A stretch of DNA of 51,728 nucleotides from Alphaproteobacteria bacterium (GTDB lineage: Bacteria; Pseudomonadota; Alphaproteobacteria; Rhizobiales; Xanthobacteraceae), in the NCBI GenBank assembly GCA_005885285.1, contig VAZG01000184.1, positions 1 through 51,728 on the forward strand. The letters are read 5' to 3'. The number at the start of each line of letters is the position of its first letter. Position 1 is the stretch's first letter. The position numbers and the translations under genes were made by a program. A model generated the notes under the pieces. It saw only the letters and a list, made by a program, of their open reading frames with translations, made no database searches and had not been told where the DNA came from. This document shows, piece by piece, positions 26,323 through 35,459 of the stretch.

Positions 26323-28052
26323 ACGTGTCGGGCGAAATCCTGCAGTTGAAGGAAACGCTCAACACGATGGTCGACCAGCTCAATGCGTTTGCCTCCGAAG
26401 TGACGCGCGTGGCGCGCGAGGTCGGCACCGACGGCAAGCTCGGCGGCCAGGCTCAGGTGACCGGCGTCGCCGGCACCTGGAAGGATTTGACTGACAGCGT
26501 CAACTCGATGGCCGGCAATCTGACGGCGCAGGTCCGCAACATCGCCGAAGTCGCGACCGCAATCGCCGGCGGCGACCTGTCGCGCAAGATCACCGTCGAT
26601 GTACGCGGCGAGATCCTGCAGCTGAAGGAAACGCTCAATACGATGGTCGATCAGCTCAACCGGTTCGCCGGCGAGGTGACGCGCGTGGCGCGCGAGGTCG
26701 GCACCGAAGGCCGCCTCGGCGGCCAGGCCAACGTGCCGGGCGTCGCCGGCACCTGGAAGGATTTGACCGACAGCGTCAATTCGATGGCAGGCAATCTGAC
26801 CGCGCAGGTCCGCAATATCGCCGAAGTCACCACGGCCGTCGCCCGCGGCGACCTGTCGCGCAAGATCACGGTCGACGTGAAGGGCGAAATCCTCGAGCTG
26901 AAAAACACCATCAACACGATGGTCGACCAGCTCAACGCGTTCGCGTCCGAAGTGACCCGTGTGGCGCGCGAGGTCGGCACCGAAGGCAAGCTTGGCGGCC
27001 AGGCCGAGGTGCCCGAAGTCGCAGGCACCTGGAAGGACCTCACCGACAACGTCAACTTCATGGCCTCGAACCTGACCGCCCAGGTTCGCAACATCGCCGA
27101 GGTCGCGACCGCGATCGCCGGCGGCGACCTGTCGAAGAAGATCACCGTCGACGTGCGCGGCGAAATCCTGCTGCTCAAGGACACGCTGAACACCATGGTC
27201 GAGCAATTGCGCTCGTTCGCCGCCGAAGTGACGCGCGTGGCGCGCGAGGTCGGAACCGAGGGCAGATTGGGCGGACAGGCCGTGGTGCCCGGCGTTGGCG
27301 GCACCTGGAAAGACCTCACCGACAACGTCAACCTCTTGGCCGCCAACCTGACGACGCAAGTGCGCAACATCGCGGAAGTCACCACCGCAGTGGCGCGCGG
27401 CGACTTGTCGCGCAAGATCACGGTCGACGTGAAGGGCGAAATCCTCGAACTGAAGAACACCATCAACACGATGGTCGACCAGCTCAACGCGTTTGCCGGC
27501 GAAGTCACCCGCGTCGCCCGCGAGGTTGGCACGGAAGGAAAGCTTGGCGGCCAGGCGCAAGTGCCCGGCGTCGCCGGCACCTGGAAGGACCTCACCGACA
27601 CCGTGAACTTCATGGCCGCCAATTTGACCGAGCAGGTGCGCGGCATCGTCAAGGTCGTGACCGCGGTTGCCAACGGCGATCTGAAGCAGAATCTGACGGT
27701 GAAATCGAAGGGCGAGGTCGCGGCTCTCGCCGACACTATCAACAACATGACCGAGACCTTGGCGACATTCGCCGATCAGGTCACCAGCGTCGCGCGCGAA
27801 GTCGGCGTCGAGGGGCGGCTCGGCGGCCAGGCCAACGTGCCCGGTGCTGCCGGCACCTGGAAGGACTTGACCGGCAACGTCAACCTGCTCGCCGCCAATC
27901 TGACGTCGCAGGTGCGCGCGATCGCGGAAGTGGCGACCGCGGTGACCAAGGGCGACCTCACCCGCTCGATCCAAGTGGACGCGCGAGGCGAAGTGGCGGA
28001 GCTCAAGGACAACATCAATACGATGATTGGCAACCTGCGGCTCACGACCGAC
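25240..28052 (+). repeat. ten tandem 276-bp units encoding HAMP modules
   Basis: Units begin at 25240, 25516, 25792, 26068, 26397, 26673, 26949, 27225, 27501 and 27777. Every step is exactly 276 bp (92 codons) except the fourth, which is 329 bp because of the 53-nt insertion. Units 1-8 are very alike in protein and DNA; the ninth diverges in its second half and the tenth throughout. Each unit has the form [18 protein letters not shown], then WKDLTD, then [12 protein letters not shown](K/R)KITVDV and GEIL.LK.T.NTMVDQL. High DNA similarity makes the array prone to recombination and template switching. Confidence 0.93.
26073..26135. repeat. inverted insertion that breaks the kinase reading frame
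   Basis: Bases 26090-26135 (46 nt) are the exact reverse complement of 26678-26723 in the sixth unit of the array; no other unit inspected matches perfectly. Together with the left flank this gives a perfect 17-bp inverted repeat (26073-26089 and 26119-26135). Unit spacing shows a net gain of exactly 53 nt, not a multiple of three. The insert carries an inner GCCGCC/GGCGGC dyad. Either a template switch to the opposite strand or a sequencing or assembly artefact would explain it. Confidence 0.9.
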
Positions 28053-30782
28053 GTCAACACCGAGCAGGACTGGCTGAAGACCAACCTCGCCCGCTTTACC
28101 AACATGCTACAGGGCCAGCGCGATCTCACCACCGTCGGCCGGCTGCTGCTGACCGAACTGACGCCGCTGGTCAACGCGCATATGGGCGTGATCTACCAGG
28201 TCGCCAACGAAGACAATCCGCAGCTGAACCTGCTGGCGGCCTACGCCGGGGACGGCGTCTATCCGCACCTGCGGATCGTGCAATTCGGCGAGGGCTTGAT
28301 CGGGCAATGCGCAATGGACAAGCGCCAACGGCTGGTCGCCGACATCCCCGCCGATTCCGTTCCGATCAATTCGGCGCTGTTGCGCATAGTCCCGAAAAAT
28401 CTCGTGGTACTGCCGGTCCTGTTCGAGAACCAGGTCAAGGCCGTCATCGAGCTCGCCTCGGTGAGTTCGTTCACGACCTCGCAGATGACTTTCCTCGAAC
28501 AGCTCACCGACTCTATCGGCATCGTGCTCAACTCGATCGAAGCCACGATGCAGACCGAAGGGCTCCTGAAACAGTCCCAGCAATTGGCCGGTGAATTGCA
28601 AACGCAACAGCGGGAATTGCAGCAGACCAACGAGCAGTTGGAGCAGAAGGCTCAGCAGCTTGCCGAACGCAACGTCGAAGTCGAGCGCAAGAACCAGGAG
28701 ATCGAGCAGGCCCGCCGTGCGCTCGAGGAAAAGGCAACCGAGCTTGCGCTGACGTCGAAGTACAAATCCGAATTCCTGGCCAACATGTCGCATGAGCTGC
28801 GCACGCCGCTCAACAGCATCCTGATCCTGGGCCAGCAGCTCACGGAAAATGCGGACGGCAATCTGTCGGCGAAGCAGGTCGAATTCGCCCGGACCATCCA
28901 TGGCGCGGGGACCGACCTGCTCAACCTGATCAGCGACATCCTCGACCTCTCCAAGATCGAATCCGGAACGGTGACGGTCGATGCCGAGGAAATCCTCACC
29001 TCCAGCCTTCTGGATACGGTCGGACGCCCGTTCCGCCACGAAGCGGAAAACCGGCAGCTCGCGTTCAACATCGAGCTCGACCCGAATCTGGCGCGCAGCA
29101 TCGTCACCGACTCCAAGCGCCTGCAGCAGGTGCTGAAGAATCTGCTGTCGAATGCGTTCAAGTTCACCGCCGAAGGCGGAGTCCGCCTGAAAGTCTCCGC
29201 GGCACTCGGCGGCTGGAGTGCCGAACATCCCGTCCTCAACACTGCGCCCGCCGTGATCGCCTTCGAGGTGTCGGACAGCGGCATCGGTATCCCCCTGGAA
29301 AAGCAGAAACTGATCTTCGAAGCTTTCCAGCAGGCAGACGCCGGCACCAGCCGCAAATACGGCGGCACCGGCCTTGGGCTCGCGATCAGCCGCGAGCTTG
29401 CAAGCCTGCTCGGCGGCGAAATTCATCTGCGCAGCGCTCCGGGCAGAGGCTCCAGCTTCACGCTTTACCTGCCGCTCAAATATTCCGGTCCCACGGTGGC
29501 GCCGCGCAGCAGCGGCGCGCCATACAGCCCTGCTCCGGCGTTGCCGACCGCGACGCAGGAATGGGTCATCGAGCAACTGCCGGATGACCGGCTGAACCTG
29601 GAACCCGGCGACACCATTCTGCTGATCGTCGAAGACGACCCGCATTACGCGCGCGTTCTGATTGATCTCGCCCGCGACAAGGGGTTCAAGGTGCTGGTCG
29701 CCTCGCGCGGCGCGGAAGCGCTGGATCTCGCCAAGCAATTCCAGCCGGCTGCGGTCTCGCTCGACGTGTTCCTGCCGGACATGCTCGGCTGGACCGTGCT
29801 GAGCCAGTTGAAGCACAATCCGTTGACGCGTCACATCCCGGTCCAGATCATCACGCTGGACGAGGATCGCCAGCATGCGCTGGCGCGCGGCGCATTCGCC
29901 TTCGTCAACAAGCCGACCACGACCGAAGGCGTCAGCGCGGCACTGTCACAGATCAGGGAATACGCGCGGCCTCGCCGCAAGCGGCTGCTGATCGTCGAAG
30001 ATAATGCGGCTGAGCAATTAAGCATCCGGGAGCTCCTCGACCACGACGACATCGAGATCGTCATTACCGATACCGGCGCCGGCGCGCTCTCGGCGCTGCG
30101 CGATAACCCCTGCGATTGCGTGGTGCTGGACTTGCGGCTGCCCGACATGAGCGGGTTCGAGGTGCTGGACAAGATCCGCAACGACGACGGGCTGTCCAAC
30201 GTTCCCGTCGTCGTATTCACTGGACGGGAACTGTCCGCCGAAGAAGATGCGCAACTTCACACCATGGCGCGGAGCATCGTGGTCAAGGGCGTGGAGTCAC
30301 CGGAACGGTTGCTCGACGAAACGTCATTGTTTCTGCACCGTGTGATCACGGAATTGCCGATCGACAAGCAGCGAATGCTCGAAAAGCTCAACAGTTCCGA
30401 CGAAGACCTTGTGGGCAAGACCGCGCTACTCGTTGACGACGACGCCCGCAACATCTTTGCTCTGTCCAGCGTCCTGGAACGGCGCGGCATGAAGGTGCTC
30501 ACCGCGACCACCGGAAGCGAGGCGGTCACACTCGTCGAATCAAACCCTGAGATTGCGATTGTTCTGATGGATATCATGATGCCGCAAATGGACGGCTACC
30601 AGACAATGGCGGCGATCCGGCAAAATCCGTCGTTCGGCCGCCTTCCCATCATCGCGCTCACGGCGAAAGCGATGAAGGGCGATCGGGAGAAGTGCCTGGA
30701 GGCCGGCGCCTCGGACTATCTGGCCAAACCGGTCAATACCGAGCAACTGCTTCTCGCCATTCGCATGTGGCTGCATCGCTGA
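26109..30782 (+). CDS. poly-HAMP hybrid histidine kinase, main 3' segment
   Basis: Genuine coding resumes at about 26133 and gives the rest of units 4 to 10. A GAF-like sensor domain follows (about 28050-28570), then a Gln/Glu-rich coiled coil (28570-28750). The HisKA box is [19 protein letters not shown] with the phospho-accepting His at 28791. HATPase motifs are [25 protein letters not shown] and [15 protein letters not shown]. Three receiver domains follow: 29618-29960 (SLDVFLPDM), 29983-30330 ([11 protein letters not shown]) and 30418-30780 ([11 protein letters not shown]). HAMP-repeat-HisKA-HATPase-REC is the layout of fungal group III (Nik1/Os-1) osmosensing kinases, which have close bacterial relatives. 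If expressed alone, this segment would need an internal start. The whole gene without the insertion is 2002 codons. Confidence 0.9.
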   Translation: MPTSRATRVAREVGTEGKLGGQALVRGVAGTWKDLTDSVNSMASNLTGQVRNIAEVATAVAKGDLSKKITVNVSGEILQLKETLNTMVDQLNAFASEVTRVAREVGTDGKLGGQAQVTGVAGTWKDLTDSVNSMAGNLTAQVRNIAEVATAIAGGDLSRKITVDVRGEILQLKETLNTMVDQLNRFAGEVTRVAREVGTEGRLGGQANVPGVAGTWKDLTDSVNSMAGNLTAQVRNIAEVTTAVARGDLSRKITVDVKGEILELKNTINTMVDQLNAFASEVTRVAREVGTEGKLGGQAEVPEVAGTWKDLTDNVNFMASNLTAQVRNIAEVATAIAGGDLSKKITVDVRGEILLLKDTLNTMVEQLRSFAAEVTRVAREVGTEGRLGGQAVVPGVGGTWKDLTDNVNLLAANLTTQVRNIAEVTTAVARGDLSRKITVDVKGEILELKNTINTMVDQLNAFAGEVTRVAREVGTEGKLGGQAQVPGVAGTWKDLTDTVNFMAANLTEQVRGIVKVVTAVANGDLKQNLTVKSKGEVAALADTINNMTETLATFADQVTSVAREVGVEGRLGGQANVPGAAGTWKDLTGNVNLLAANLTSQVRAIAEVATAVTKGDLTRSIQVDARGEVAELKDNINTMIGNLRLTTDVNTEQDWLKTNLARFTNMLQGQRDLTTVGRLLLTELTPLVNAHMGVIYQVANEDNPQLNLLAAYAGDGVYPHLRIVQFGEGLIGQCAMDKRQRLVADIPADSVPINSALLRIVPKNLVVLPVLFENQVKAVIELASVSSFTTSQMTFLEQLTDSIGIVLNSIEATMQTEGLLKQSQQLAGELQTQQRELQQTNEQLEQKAQQLAERNVEVERKNQEIEQARRALEEKATELALTSKYKSEFLANMSHELRTPLNSILILGQQLTENADGNLSAKQVEFARTIHGAGTDLLNLISDILDLSKIESGTVTVDAEEILTSSLLDTVGRPFRHEAENRQLAFNIELDPNLARSIVTDSKRLQQVLKNLLSNAFKFTAEGGVRLKVSAALGGWSAEHPVLNTAPAVIAFEVSDSGIGIPLEKQKLIFEAFQQADAGTSRKYGGTGLGLAISRELASLLGGEIHLRSAPGRGSSFTLYLPLKYSGPTVAPRSSGAPYSPAPALPTATQEWVIEQLPDDRLNLEPGDTILLIVEDDPHYARVLIDLARDKGFKVLVASRGAEALDLAKQFQPAAVSLDVFLPDMLGWTVLSQLKHNPLTRHIPVQIITLDEDRQHALARGAFAFVNKPTTTEGVSAALSQIREYARPRRKRLLIVEDNAAEQLSIRELLDHDDIEIVITDTGAGALSALRDNPCDCVVLDLRLPDMSGFEVLDKIRNDDGLSNVPVVVFTGRELSAEEDAQLHTMARSIVVKGVESPERLLDETSLFLHRVITELPIDKQRMLEKLNSSDEDLVGKTALLVDDDARNIFALSSVLERRGMKVLTATTGSEAVTLVESNPEIAIVLMDIMMPQMDGYQTMAAIRQNPSFGRLPIIALTAKAMKGDREKCLEAGASDYLAKPVNTEQLLLAIRMWLHR

Positions 30783-30793
30783 ACGGTATTTCG

Positions 30794-32287
30794 ATGATGG
30801 ACCATGAAAAGGTGAACATCCTTCTGGTCGACGATCAGCCAGCCAAGCTGCTTGCCTATGAGGTCATTCTCAAGGAGCTCGGCGAAAACCTCGTTGTCGC
30901 CGCGTCGGGCCGCGAAGCGCTCGAGATCCTGCTGAAAAATGAAATCGCGATCATCCTGGTCGACGTCTGCATGCCGGAACTGGACGGTTTTGAGCTCGCC
31001 GCCATGATCCGCGAGCATCCCCGTTTCCAGAAGACCGCGATGATCTTCATCTCGGCGATTCAGGTCAGCGATATCGACCGGCTGCGCGGTTACGAAATGG
31101 GCGCGGTCGACTACGTTCCGGTGCCGGTCGTGCCCGAAGTGCTGCGGGCGAAAATCAAGGTCTTTGCCGAGCTCTACCGGAAGACCCGGCAACTGGAGCG
31201 GCTCAATACCGAGCTCGAGGACCGCGTTCGCGCCCGCACCGCGGAGCTGGAGAAATCAACAGCGAAGCTGGTCGAAAGCGAACAGCGCCGCAGCATGGCG
31301 ATCGCCGCCGGCAAGATGGGCTCGTGGGACTGGGACTGGATCAACGGCGACTGGATGTGGGACGAGGGCCAATACCGGATCTTCGGCGTCAATCCGAACA
31401 GCTTTGAGGTGACATCGGCGAACATCCAGGCCTTGCTGCATCCCGATGACCTGGACGAGTTGCGCAAGGCGATCGCCGAATTCAGCAAGGGCGCGCGCTC
31501 GTACGAGGCGGAATTCCGCGTCAACCGACCGGACGGCGAAGTGCGTTGGTGCGTCGGCACTGCGGCGGCGACGATCGACTGGAACGGCCGCGTCGTCCGC
31601 GTCAGCGGTGTGACGGTGGATATCAGCGAGCGTAAGCGCGCCGAAGAGCGCCAGACCCTCTTGACCCGGGAGGTCGATCATCGCGCCAAGAATGCGCTGG
31701 CACTGGCGCAGTCAATCGTTCGCTTGACCCGGGCGGACACTGTGAAGACCTACGTGGACGCCGTTGAAGGACGCATCAATGCGCTCGCGCGGGTGCATAC
31801 TATCCTCTCGCTGTCGAGCTGGCAGGGCGCGGAGATCGGCAAACTGATCGACGAGGAGCTCGCGCCTTATTGCAGGGGCGGCCAGATACAGCTTTCCGGC
31901 GCCGAAGTGCAACTTCAGCCGGCGACTGCGCAAACCCTTGCGCTCGCCTTGCACGAGCTGGTTACCAACTCGGCAAAATACGGCGCGCTGTCCGTCCTGT
32001 CGGGCCAACTGTCCATTGCATGGGATGTTGAAAACGACTTGCTCGCGTTGACTTGGGAAGAAACTGGTGGGCCCTCGGTCCGAACACCGGCTTCGCGAGG
32101 CTTTGGCACGCGAAGCCTGATCGCGAGCGTCGAATCGCAACTCGGGGGACGAGTCTTGTTCGATTGGCGCGCCGAGGGCCTGGTCTGCCGGTTGCTTGTT
32201 CCGTTGGTACGACCAGCGCCGATGCCGATGCAAAACGATCGATACGCAGGGATGCCGGCCGGCCGGCCCTTCCAGAAGGTGTCCTGA
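30794..32287 (+). CDS. response regulator-PAS-HWE histidine kinase
   Basis: Cytoplasmic signalling protein of about 497 aa. Residues 7-125 form a receiver domain (VNILLVDDQPAKLLAYEVIL, phospho-Asp in ILVDVCMPELDG). A short coiled coil leads to a PAS domain (about 165-290: GSWDWDWINGDWMWDEGQYR, FRVNRPDGEVRWCVGTAAAT, VSGVTVDISERKRAEERQTL). The C-terminal HWE-type kinase has EVDHRAKNALALAQSIVRLT with the phospho-accepting His, ALHELVTNSAKYGALS and GFGTRSLIASVESQLGGRV. Two ATGs (30794 and 30797) are possible. It starts 11 nt after the poly-HAMP kinase, so its receiver is a likely target of that kinase. HWE/HisKA2 kinases often act in the PhyR general stress pathway of alphaproteobacteria. Confidence 0.93.
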   Translation: MMDHEKVNILLVDDQPAKLLAYEVILKELGENLVVAASGREALEILLKNEIAIILVDVCMPELDGFELAAMIREHPRFQKTAMIFISAIQVSDIDRLRGYEMGAVDYVPVPVVPEVLRAKIKVFAELYRKTRQLERLNTELEDRVRARTAELEKSTAKLVESEQRRSMAIAAGKMGSWDWDWINGDWMWDEGQYRIFGVNPNSFEVTSANIQALLHPDDLDELRKAIAEFSKGARSYEAEFRVNRPDGEVRWCVGTAAATIDWNGRVVRVSGVTVDISERKRAEERQTLLTREVDHRAKNALALAQSIVRLTRADTVKTYVDAVEGRINALARVHTILSLSSWQGAEIGKLIDEELAPYCRGGQIQLSGAEVQLQPATAQTLALALHELVTNSAKYGALSVLSGQLSIAWDVENDLLALTWEETGGPSVRTPASRGFGTRSLIASVESQLGGRVLFDWRAEGLVCRLLVPLVRPAPMPMQNDRYAGMPAGRPFQKVS

Positions 32288-32299
32288 TCTCACAGGCGG

Positions 32300-33028
32300 T
32301 CAATGCTTCAGGATCTTGGCAAGGAACGCCTTGGCGCGCTCCGACTTGGGATGGTCGAAGAACGCCGCGGCATTGGCGGTTTCGACGATCTCGCCGCTGT
32401 CCATGAAGAAGACCCGGTTGGCGACGCCCCTCGCAAAGCCCATTTCATGCGTCACGCACACCATGGTCATGCCCTGCTTGGCAAGGCTGGTCATGACGTC
32501 GAGTACCTCGTTGACCATTTCCGGATCGAGTGCGGAGGTCGGCTCGTCAAACAGCATCACTTCGGGGTCCAGCGCAAGCGCGCGGGCGATCGCGACGCGC
32601 TGTTGCTGGCCGCCGGATAGCTGCGCAGGATGCTTTGTCAAATGCGCCGACAGTCCGACCCGGGCCAGCAGCGATCGCGCCTTCTCTTCGGCCTCGGCCT
32701 TGCCCCGCCGCAAGACCTTGGTCTGCGCGATTGTGACGTTGCTCAAGACCGTGAGATGCGGAAACAGCTCAAAATTCTGGAACACCATTCCGACCGTGCG
32801 GCGCAGGGTGGCAAGGTTGGTGACGCCGGGCGCCAGCCGAAAGTTGCCGACGACGATTTCACCGGAATCGATGGTTTCAAGGCCATTCATCGTCTTGATG
32901 AAGGTGCTTTTCCCCGATCCGGACGGCCCGCAGATCACCACGACCTCGCCCCGTGCGATAGAGGAGTTGCAGTTTTTCAGGACCTGAAACGCGCCGTAGA
33001 ACTTCGAAACGTTCCTGATCTCGATCAT
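32300..33028 (-). CDS. polar amino-acid ABC transporter, ATP-binding protein
   Basis: A 242-aa ATPase of the GlnQ/GltL/HisP type that powers amino-acid import. The Walker A motif GPSGSGKST is at residues 34-42, the Q-loop is in [16 protein letters not shown], the signature is [15 protein letters not shown], Walker B with the D-loop is [14 protein letters not shown], and the switch His is in CVTHEMGFA. The ATG at 33028 shares a base with the stop of the upstream permease gene (TGATG), so they are translationally coupled. It is the last gene of an operon running from the RpiR regulator at 37684. It ends 12 nt from the convergent HWE-kinase gene. Confidence 0.96.
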   Translation of the reverse strand: MIEIRNVSKFYGAFQVLKNCNSSIARGEVVVICGPSGSGKSTFIKTMNGLETIDSGEIVVGNFRLAPGVTNLATLRRTVGMVFQNFELFPHLTVLSNVTIAQTKVLRRGKAEAEEKARSLLARVGLSAHLTKHPAQLSGGQQQRVAIARALALDPEVMLFDEPTSALDPEMVNEVLDVMTSLAKQGMTMVCVTHEMGFARGVANRVFFMDSGEIVETANAAAFFDHPKSERAKAFLAKILKH

Positions 33029-33714
33029 CAGCGCGCCCCATAGGAAAGCCGACCCTGCAGCTGCTTCACGAGCTGCGAGGCAGCGTAGCAGATGATGAAA
33101 TAAATCGCGCCGACGGTCAGATACATCTCGACAAGCCGGCCGTCGCGCTGCGCGATCTTGGTCGCCGCGCCCAACAAGTCGGTCGCCGAAATGACGTAGA
33201 CCAGCGATGTATCCTGAAACAGGATGATGGTCTGGGTCAGCAGGATCGGCAGCACGTTGCGGATCGCCTGCGGAAACAGGATATAGATGTAGGAATGAAA
33301 TTTGGAGAGGCCGAGCGCCTCGCATGCCGAATACTGCCCCGCCGAGATTGAGCGAAACCCTGCGCGTACGATCTCGGCGTAGTAAGCCGCCTCGAACAGT
33401 ACGAAGGTCACAAATATCGTCAGCGATGCGCCGACCGCCACCGGGCGTCCGTGGTTGGTAAACCAGCCGATCGCCCAGGGGACCAGAAAGAACACCCAGA
33501 AGATCACGAGGATCAGCGGGATCGACCGCATCAGATTGACATAGGCGGTCGCAAAGCCCGACAGCAGTCGGTTCCGCGACAGCCGCGCCACCGCCAGCAG
33601 GCTTCCGAAAATGATGCCGCCGGCGACGCCGACGACCGTGATCTGCAGCGTGAACCACAGGCCCGTCATCAGGAACGGCCAGGCCGAGACGAGTGCTGCG
33701 AGATCGACCCTCAT
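33028..33714 (-). CDS. polar amino-acid ABC transporter, permease subunit
   Basis: Inner-membrane subunit of 228 aa with about five helices, of the HisM/GltK type. It opens with [20 protein letters not shown]. The ATPase-contacting EAA loop reads [20 protein letters not shown], then [40 protein letters not shown] is typical of this permease branch. It starts at ATG 33714, four bases before the end of the other permease gene, and is coupled to the ATPase gene downstream. It pairs with the 33718-34440 permease to form the heterodimeric channel. Confidence 0.94.
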   Translation of the reverse strand: MRVDLAALVSAWPFLMTGLWFTLQITVVGVAGGIIFGSLLAVARLSRNRLLSGFATAYVNLMRSIPLILVIFWVFFLVPWAIGWFTNHGRPVAVGASLTIFVTFVLFEAAYYAEIVRAGFRSISAGQYSACEALGLSKFHSYIYILFPQAIRNVLPILLTQTIILFQDTSLVYVISATDLLGAATKIAQRDGRLVEMYLTVGAIYFIICYAASQLVKQLQGRLSYGAR

Positions 33715-33717
33715 CGT

Positions 33718-34440
33718 TCAAGCCTTCCCGCTCGCAATACCCGGCAGCCGCGCAGCTTGCTCGATCCGGTGCATCACCTGCCAGGCGATCAGCGCGATCA
33801 GGAGATAGATGATCGTCACCACACCGAAGGCCTCAAAGGTGCGAAACGTGTTCTCGTTGATCTCGCGTGCGGTCGCCGTCAGCTCGACAAGTCCGATCGT
33901 CAGCGCTACCGACGTGTTCTTGAAGATTGTCATGAACTCGTTGGTGAGCGTCGGCAGGATGATGCGGAACGCTTGCGGCAGCAGGATCAGGCGGTACATA
34001 CCGCTCGCATCGAAGCCCAGCGCATTGGCCGCTTGAGCTTGCCCTTTGGGAAGGGCCTGCAACCCGGCCCGCACCTGTTCGGCAATGCGCGCGGCCGTAA
34101 AAAGGCCGAGACAGATCAACGCCGGGACAAAACTTCCCCACGGCGGGTCCATCTGCTTGATCGCCATGCCGATGCGCGCGGGCAAAAGCTCCGGCAGCAC
34201 GAAGTACCAGAAGAACATTTGCACCAGCAGCGGAATGTTGCGGAAGGTTTCCACATAGACCCGCCCGATCCTGGGCAGAATGCCATCCGGAAATGTCCTG
34301 ATCACGCCGACCAGCGTGCCGACGACAAGCGCGATGGTCCAGGCGCCGAGCGCAAGACAAAGCGTCCAGGCAAGACCGCTGATGATCCAGTCGAGATATC
34401 GCCCTGCCCCGTCCGGCGTTGCTTCGAACAGTAACGACAT
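33718..34440 (-). CDS. polar amino-acid ABC transporter, permease subunit
   Basis: Inner-membrane subunit of 240 aa, of the GltJ/HisQ type. [20 protein letters not shown] opens the protein, [20 protein letters not shown] is a hallmark of glutamate/aspartate-type permeases, and the EAA loop reads [20 protein letters not shown], then [20 protein letters not shown]. It lies 59 nt downstream of the binding-protein gene. The GltJ-like signature suggests an acidic or neutral polar amino acid as substrate, but family resemblance does not fix specificity. Confidence 0.94.
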   Translation of the reverse strand: MSLLFEATPDGAGRYLDWIISGLAWTLCLALGAWTIALVVGTLVGVIRTFPDGILPRIGRVYVETFRNIPLLVQMFFWYFVLPELLPARIGMAIKQMDPPWGSFVPALICLGLFTAARIAEQVRAGLQALPKGQAQAANALGFDASGMYRLILLPQAFRIILPTLTNEFMTIFKNTSVALTIGLVELTATAREINENTFRTFEAFGVVTIIYLLIALIAWQVMHRIEQAARLPGIASGKA

Positions 34441-34499
34441 GCGCGACCCTCTTTTCTCGGACCGGATCGCCTAGGTTTCCGCCACGCTGCTTGCCTTGG

Positions 34500-35405
34500 T
34501 CACTGGCCGATCGCCTTGTCGCTCGGAGCCTTGACCAGCTCCCTGAGTTTCTCCGATTGCGGGAAATGCAGGTTGATGTTCTTGGGCGGGATCGGGCTCT
34601 CGAACCATTTGGTGTAGAGCTTGTCATAGGCACCGGACTGCATGGTCTCGCGAAGCGTTTCATCGACAATCTGCTTGAAGCCGGCGTCGGCTTTGGACAC
34701 GACAAGGCCGTAAGGATCGCTGGGGAACGAGTCGGCGAGGAACGCTAAATCATCGGGCGCGTTCGCGGTCGCCTTCAACCCGGCGAGCAGGATGTCGTCC
34801 TCCATGAAGGCCACCGCCCGTCCGGTCTGCACCAGCAGGAAGGATTCCGCGTGATCCTTGGCTTGCAGGATTTTCATCCCGAGCCCCTTATCCGCGTTGA
34901 GCTTGGCGACGAACTGCGCCGTGTTGGTGCCCTGGGTCACCACCACGGGTTTGCCCTTGAGATCATCGGTAGTCTTCAGGCCTGAGGATTTCAGCGCGAT
35001 CCATTTGAACTGCGGTGCATAGAAGATCAGCGAGAACGAAACCTCGTTCTGGCGCGTGACGGTGTTCGCGGTTGAGCCGCATTCGATATCGACCGTGCCG
35101 TTCTTGACCAGCGGGATGCGGTTGGAGGAATTAACGGCCTGATAGGCGACCTTGAGATCGGACAGACCGAGTTTTGCCTTAACCTTTGCGACCACGAGGC
35201 TGCAAAGCTCGACCGAAAAGCCGATCGGCTTCTGGTTGTCGTCGAGATAGGAGAACGGCACCGAGGCTTCACGATGGCCGATGGTGATGGTGCCCGCGTC
35301 CTTTATTCGCTGAAGCGTTGGACCGAGCCCCTCAGCGGAGCTGGCCGGCGGTGCCCATACGAGTGCAAGACTTAAGGCCGCAACGACGCTGTAAAATTTC
35401 ACCAT
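34500..35405 (-). CDS. amino-acid ABC transporter, periplasmic binding protein
   Basis: A 301-aa solute-binding protein of family 3 (GltI-like). The signal peptide is MVKFYSVVAALSLALVWAPP to about ASSAEG. The binding fold has TITIGHREASVPFSYLDDNQ, IGFSVELCSLVVAKVKAKLG, then VKNGTVDIECGSTANTVTRQ with the Asp/Glu region that contacts the amino group of ligands. LIFYAPQFKWIALKSSGLKT, KPVVVTQGTN and RAVAFMEDDILLAGL follow, in the order seen in GltI. The ATG is at 35405. It precedes the two permease genes and follows the aminotransferase gene, suggesting uptake of an amino compound that the aminotransferase then consumes. Confidence 0.94.
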   Translation of the reverse strand: MVKFYSVVAALSLALVWAPPASSAEGLGPTLQRIKDAGTITIGHREASVPFSYLDDNQKPIGFSVELCSLVVAKVKAKLGLSDLKVAYQAVNSSNRIPLVKNGTVDIECGSTANTVTRQNEVSFSLIFYAPQFKWIALKSSGLKTTDDLKGKPVVVTQGTNTAQFVAKLNADKGLGMKILQAKDHAESFLLVQTGRAVAFMEDDILLAGLKATANAPDDLAFLADSFPSDPYGLVVSKADAGFKQIVDETLRETMQSGAYDKLYTKWFESPIPPKNINLHFPQSEKLRELVKAPSDKAIGQ

Positions 35406-35459
35406 GACAGACTCCCATCTCTTGCAAATGCCGGACCCTCGGCCGACCCGAATTGCACA

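Noticed and set aside
25842..27974. A 710-codon open frame on the minus strand across the HAMP array
   Set aside because: It is the antisense of a GC-rich repeat with strong codon bias; its His/Asp/Arg-rich repeats mirror the plus-strand units and it lacks any family resemblance. Its only meaningful patch ([15 protein letters not shown]) comes from the inverted insertion.
25240..28052. Regular repetition that could suggest a CRISPR-like or satellite array
   Set aside because: The unit is 276 bp, fully coding and in frame, and encodes HAMP modules; there are no spacers.
24721..30782. Horizontal acquisition of the kinase from a fungus
   Set aside because: The similarity to fungal Nik1/Os-1 kinases is real, but bacterial relatives are known and the codon use here matches the neighbouring genes.
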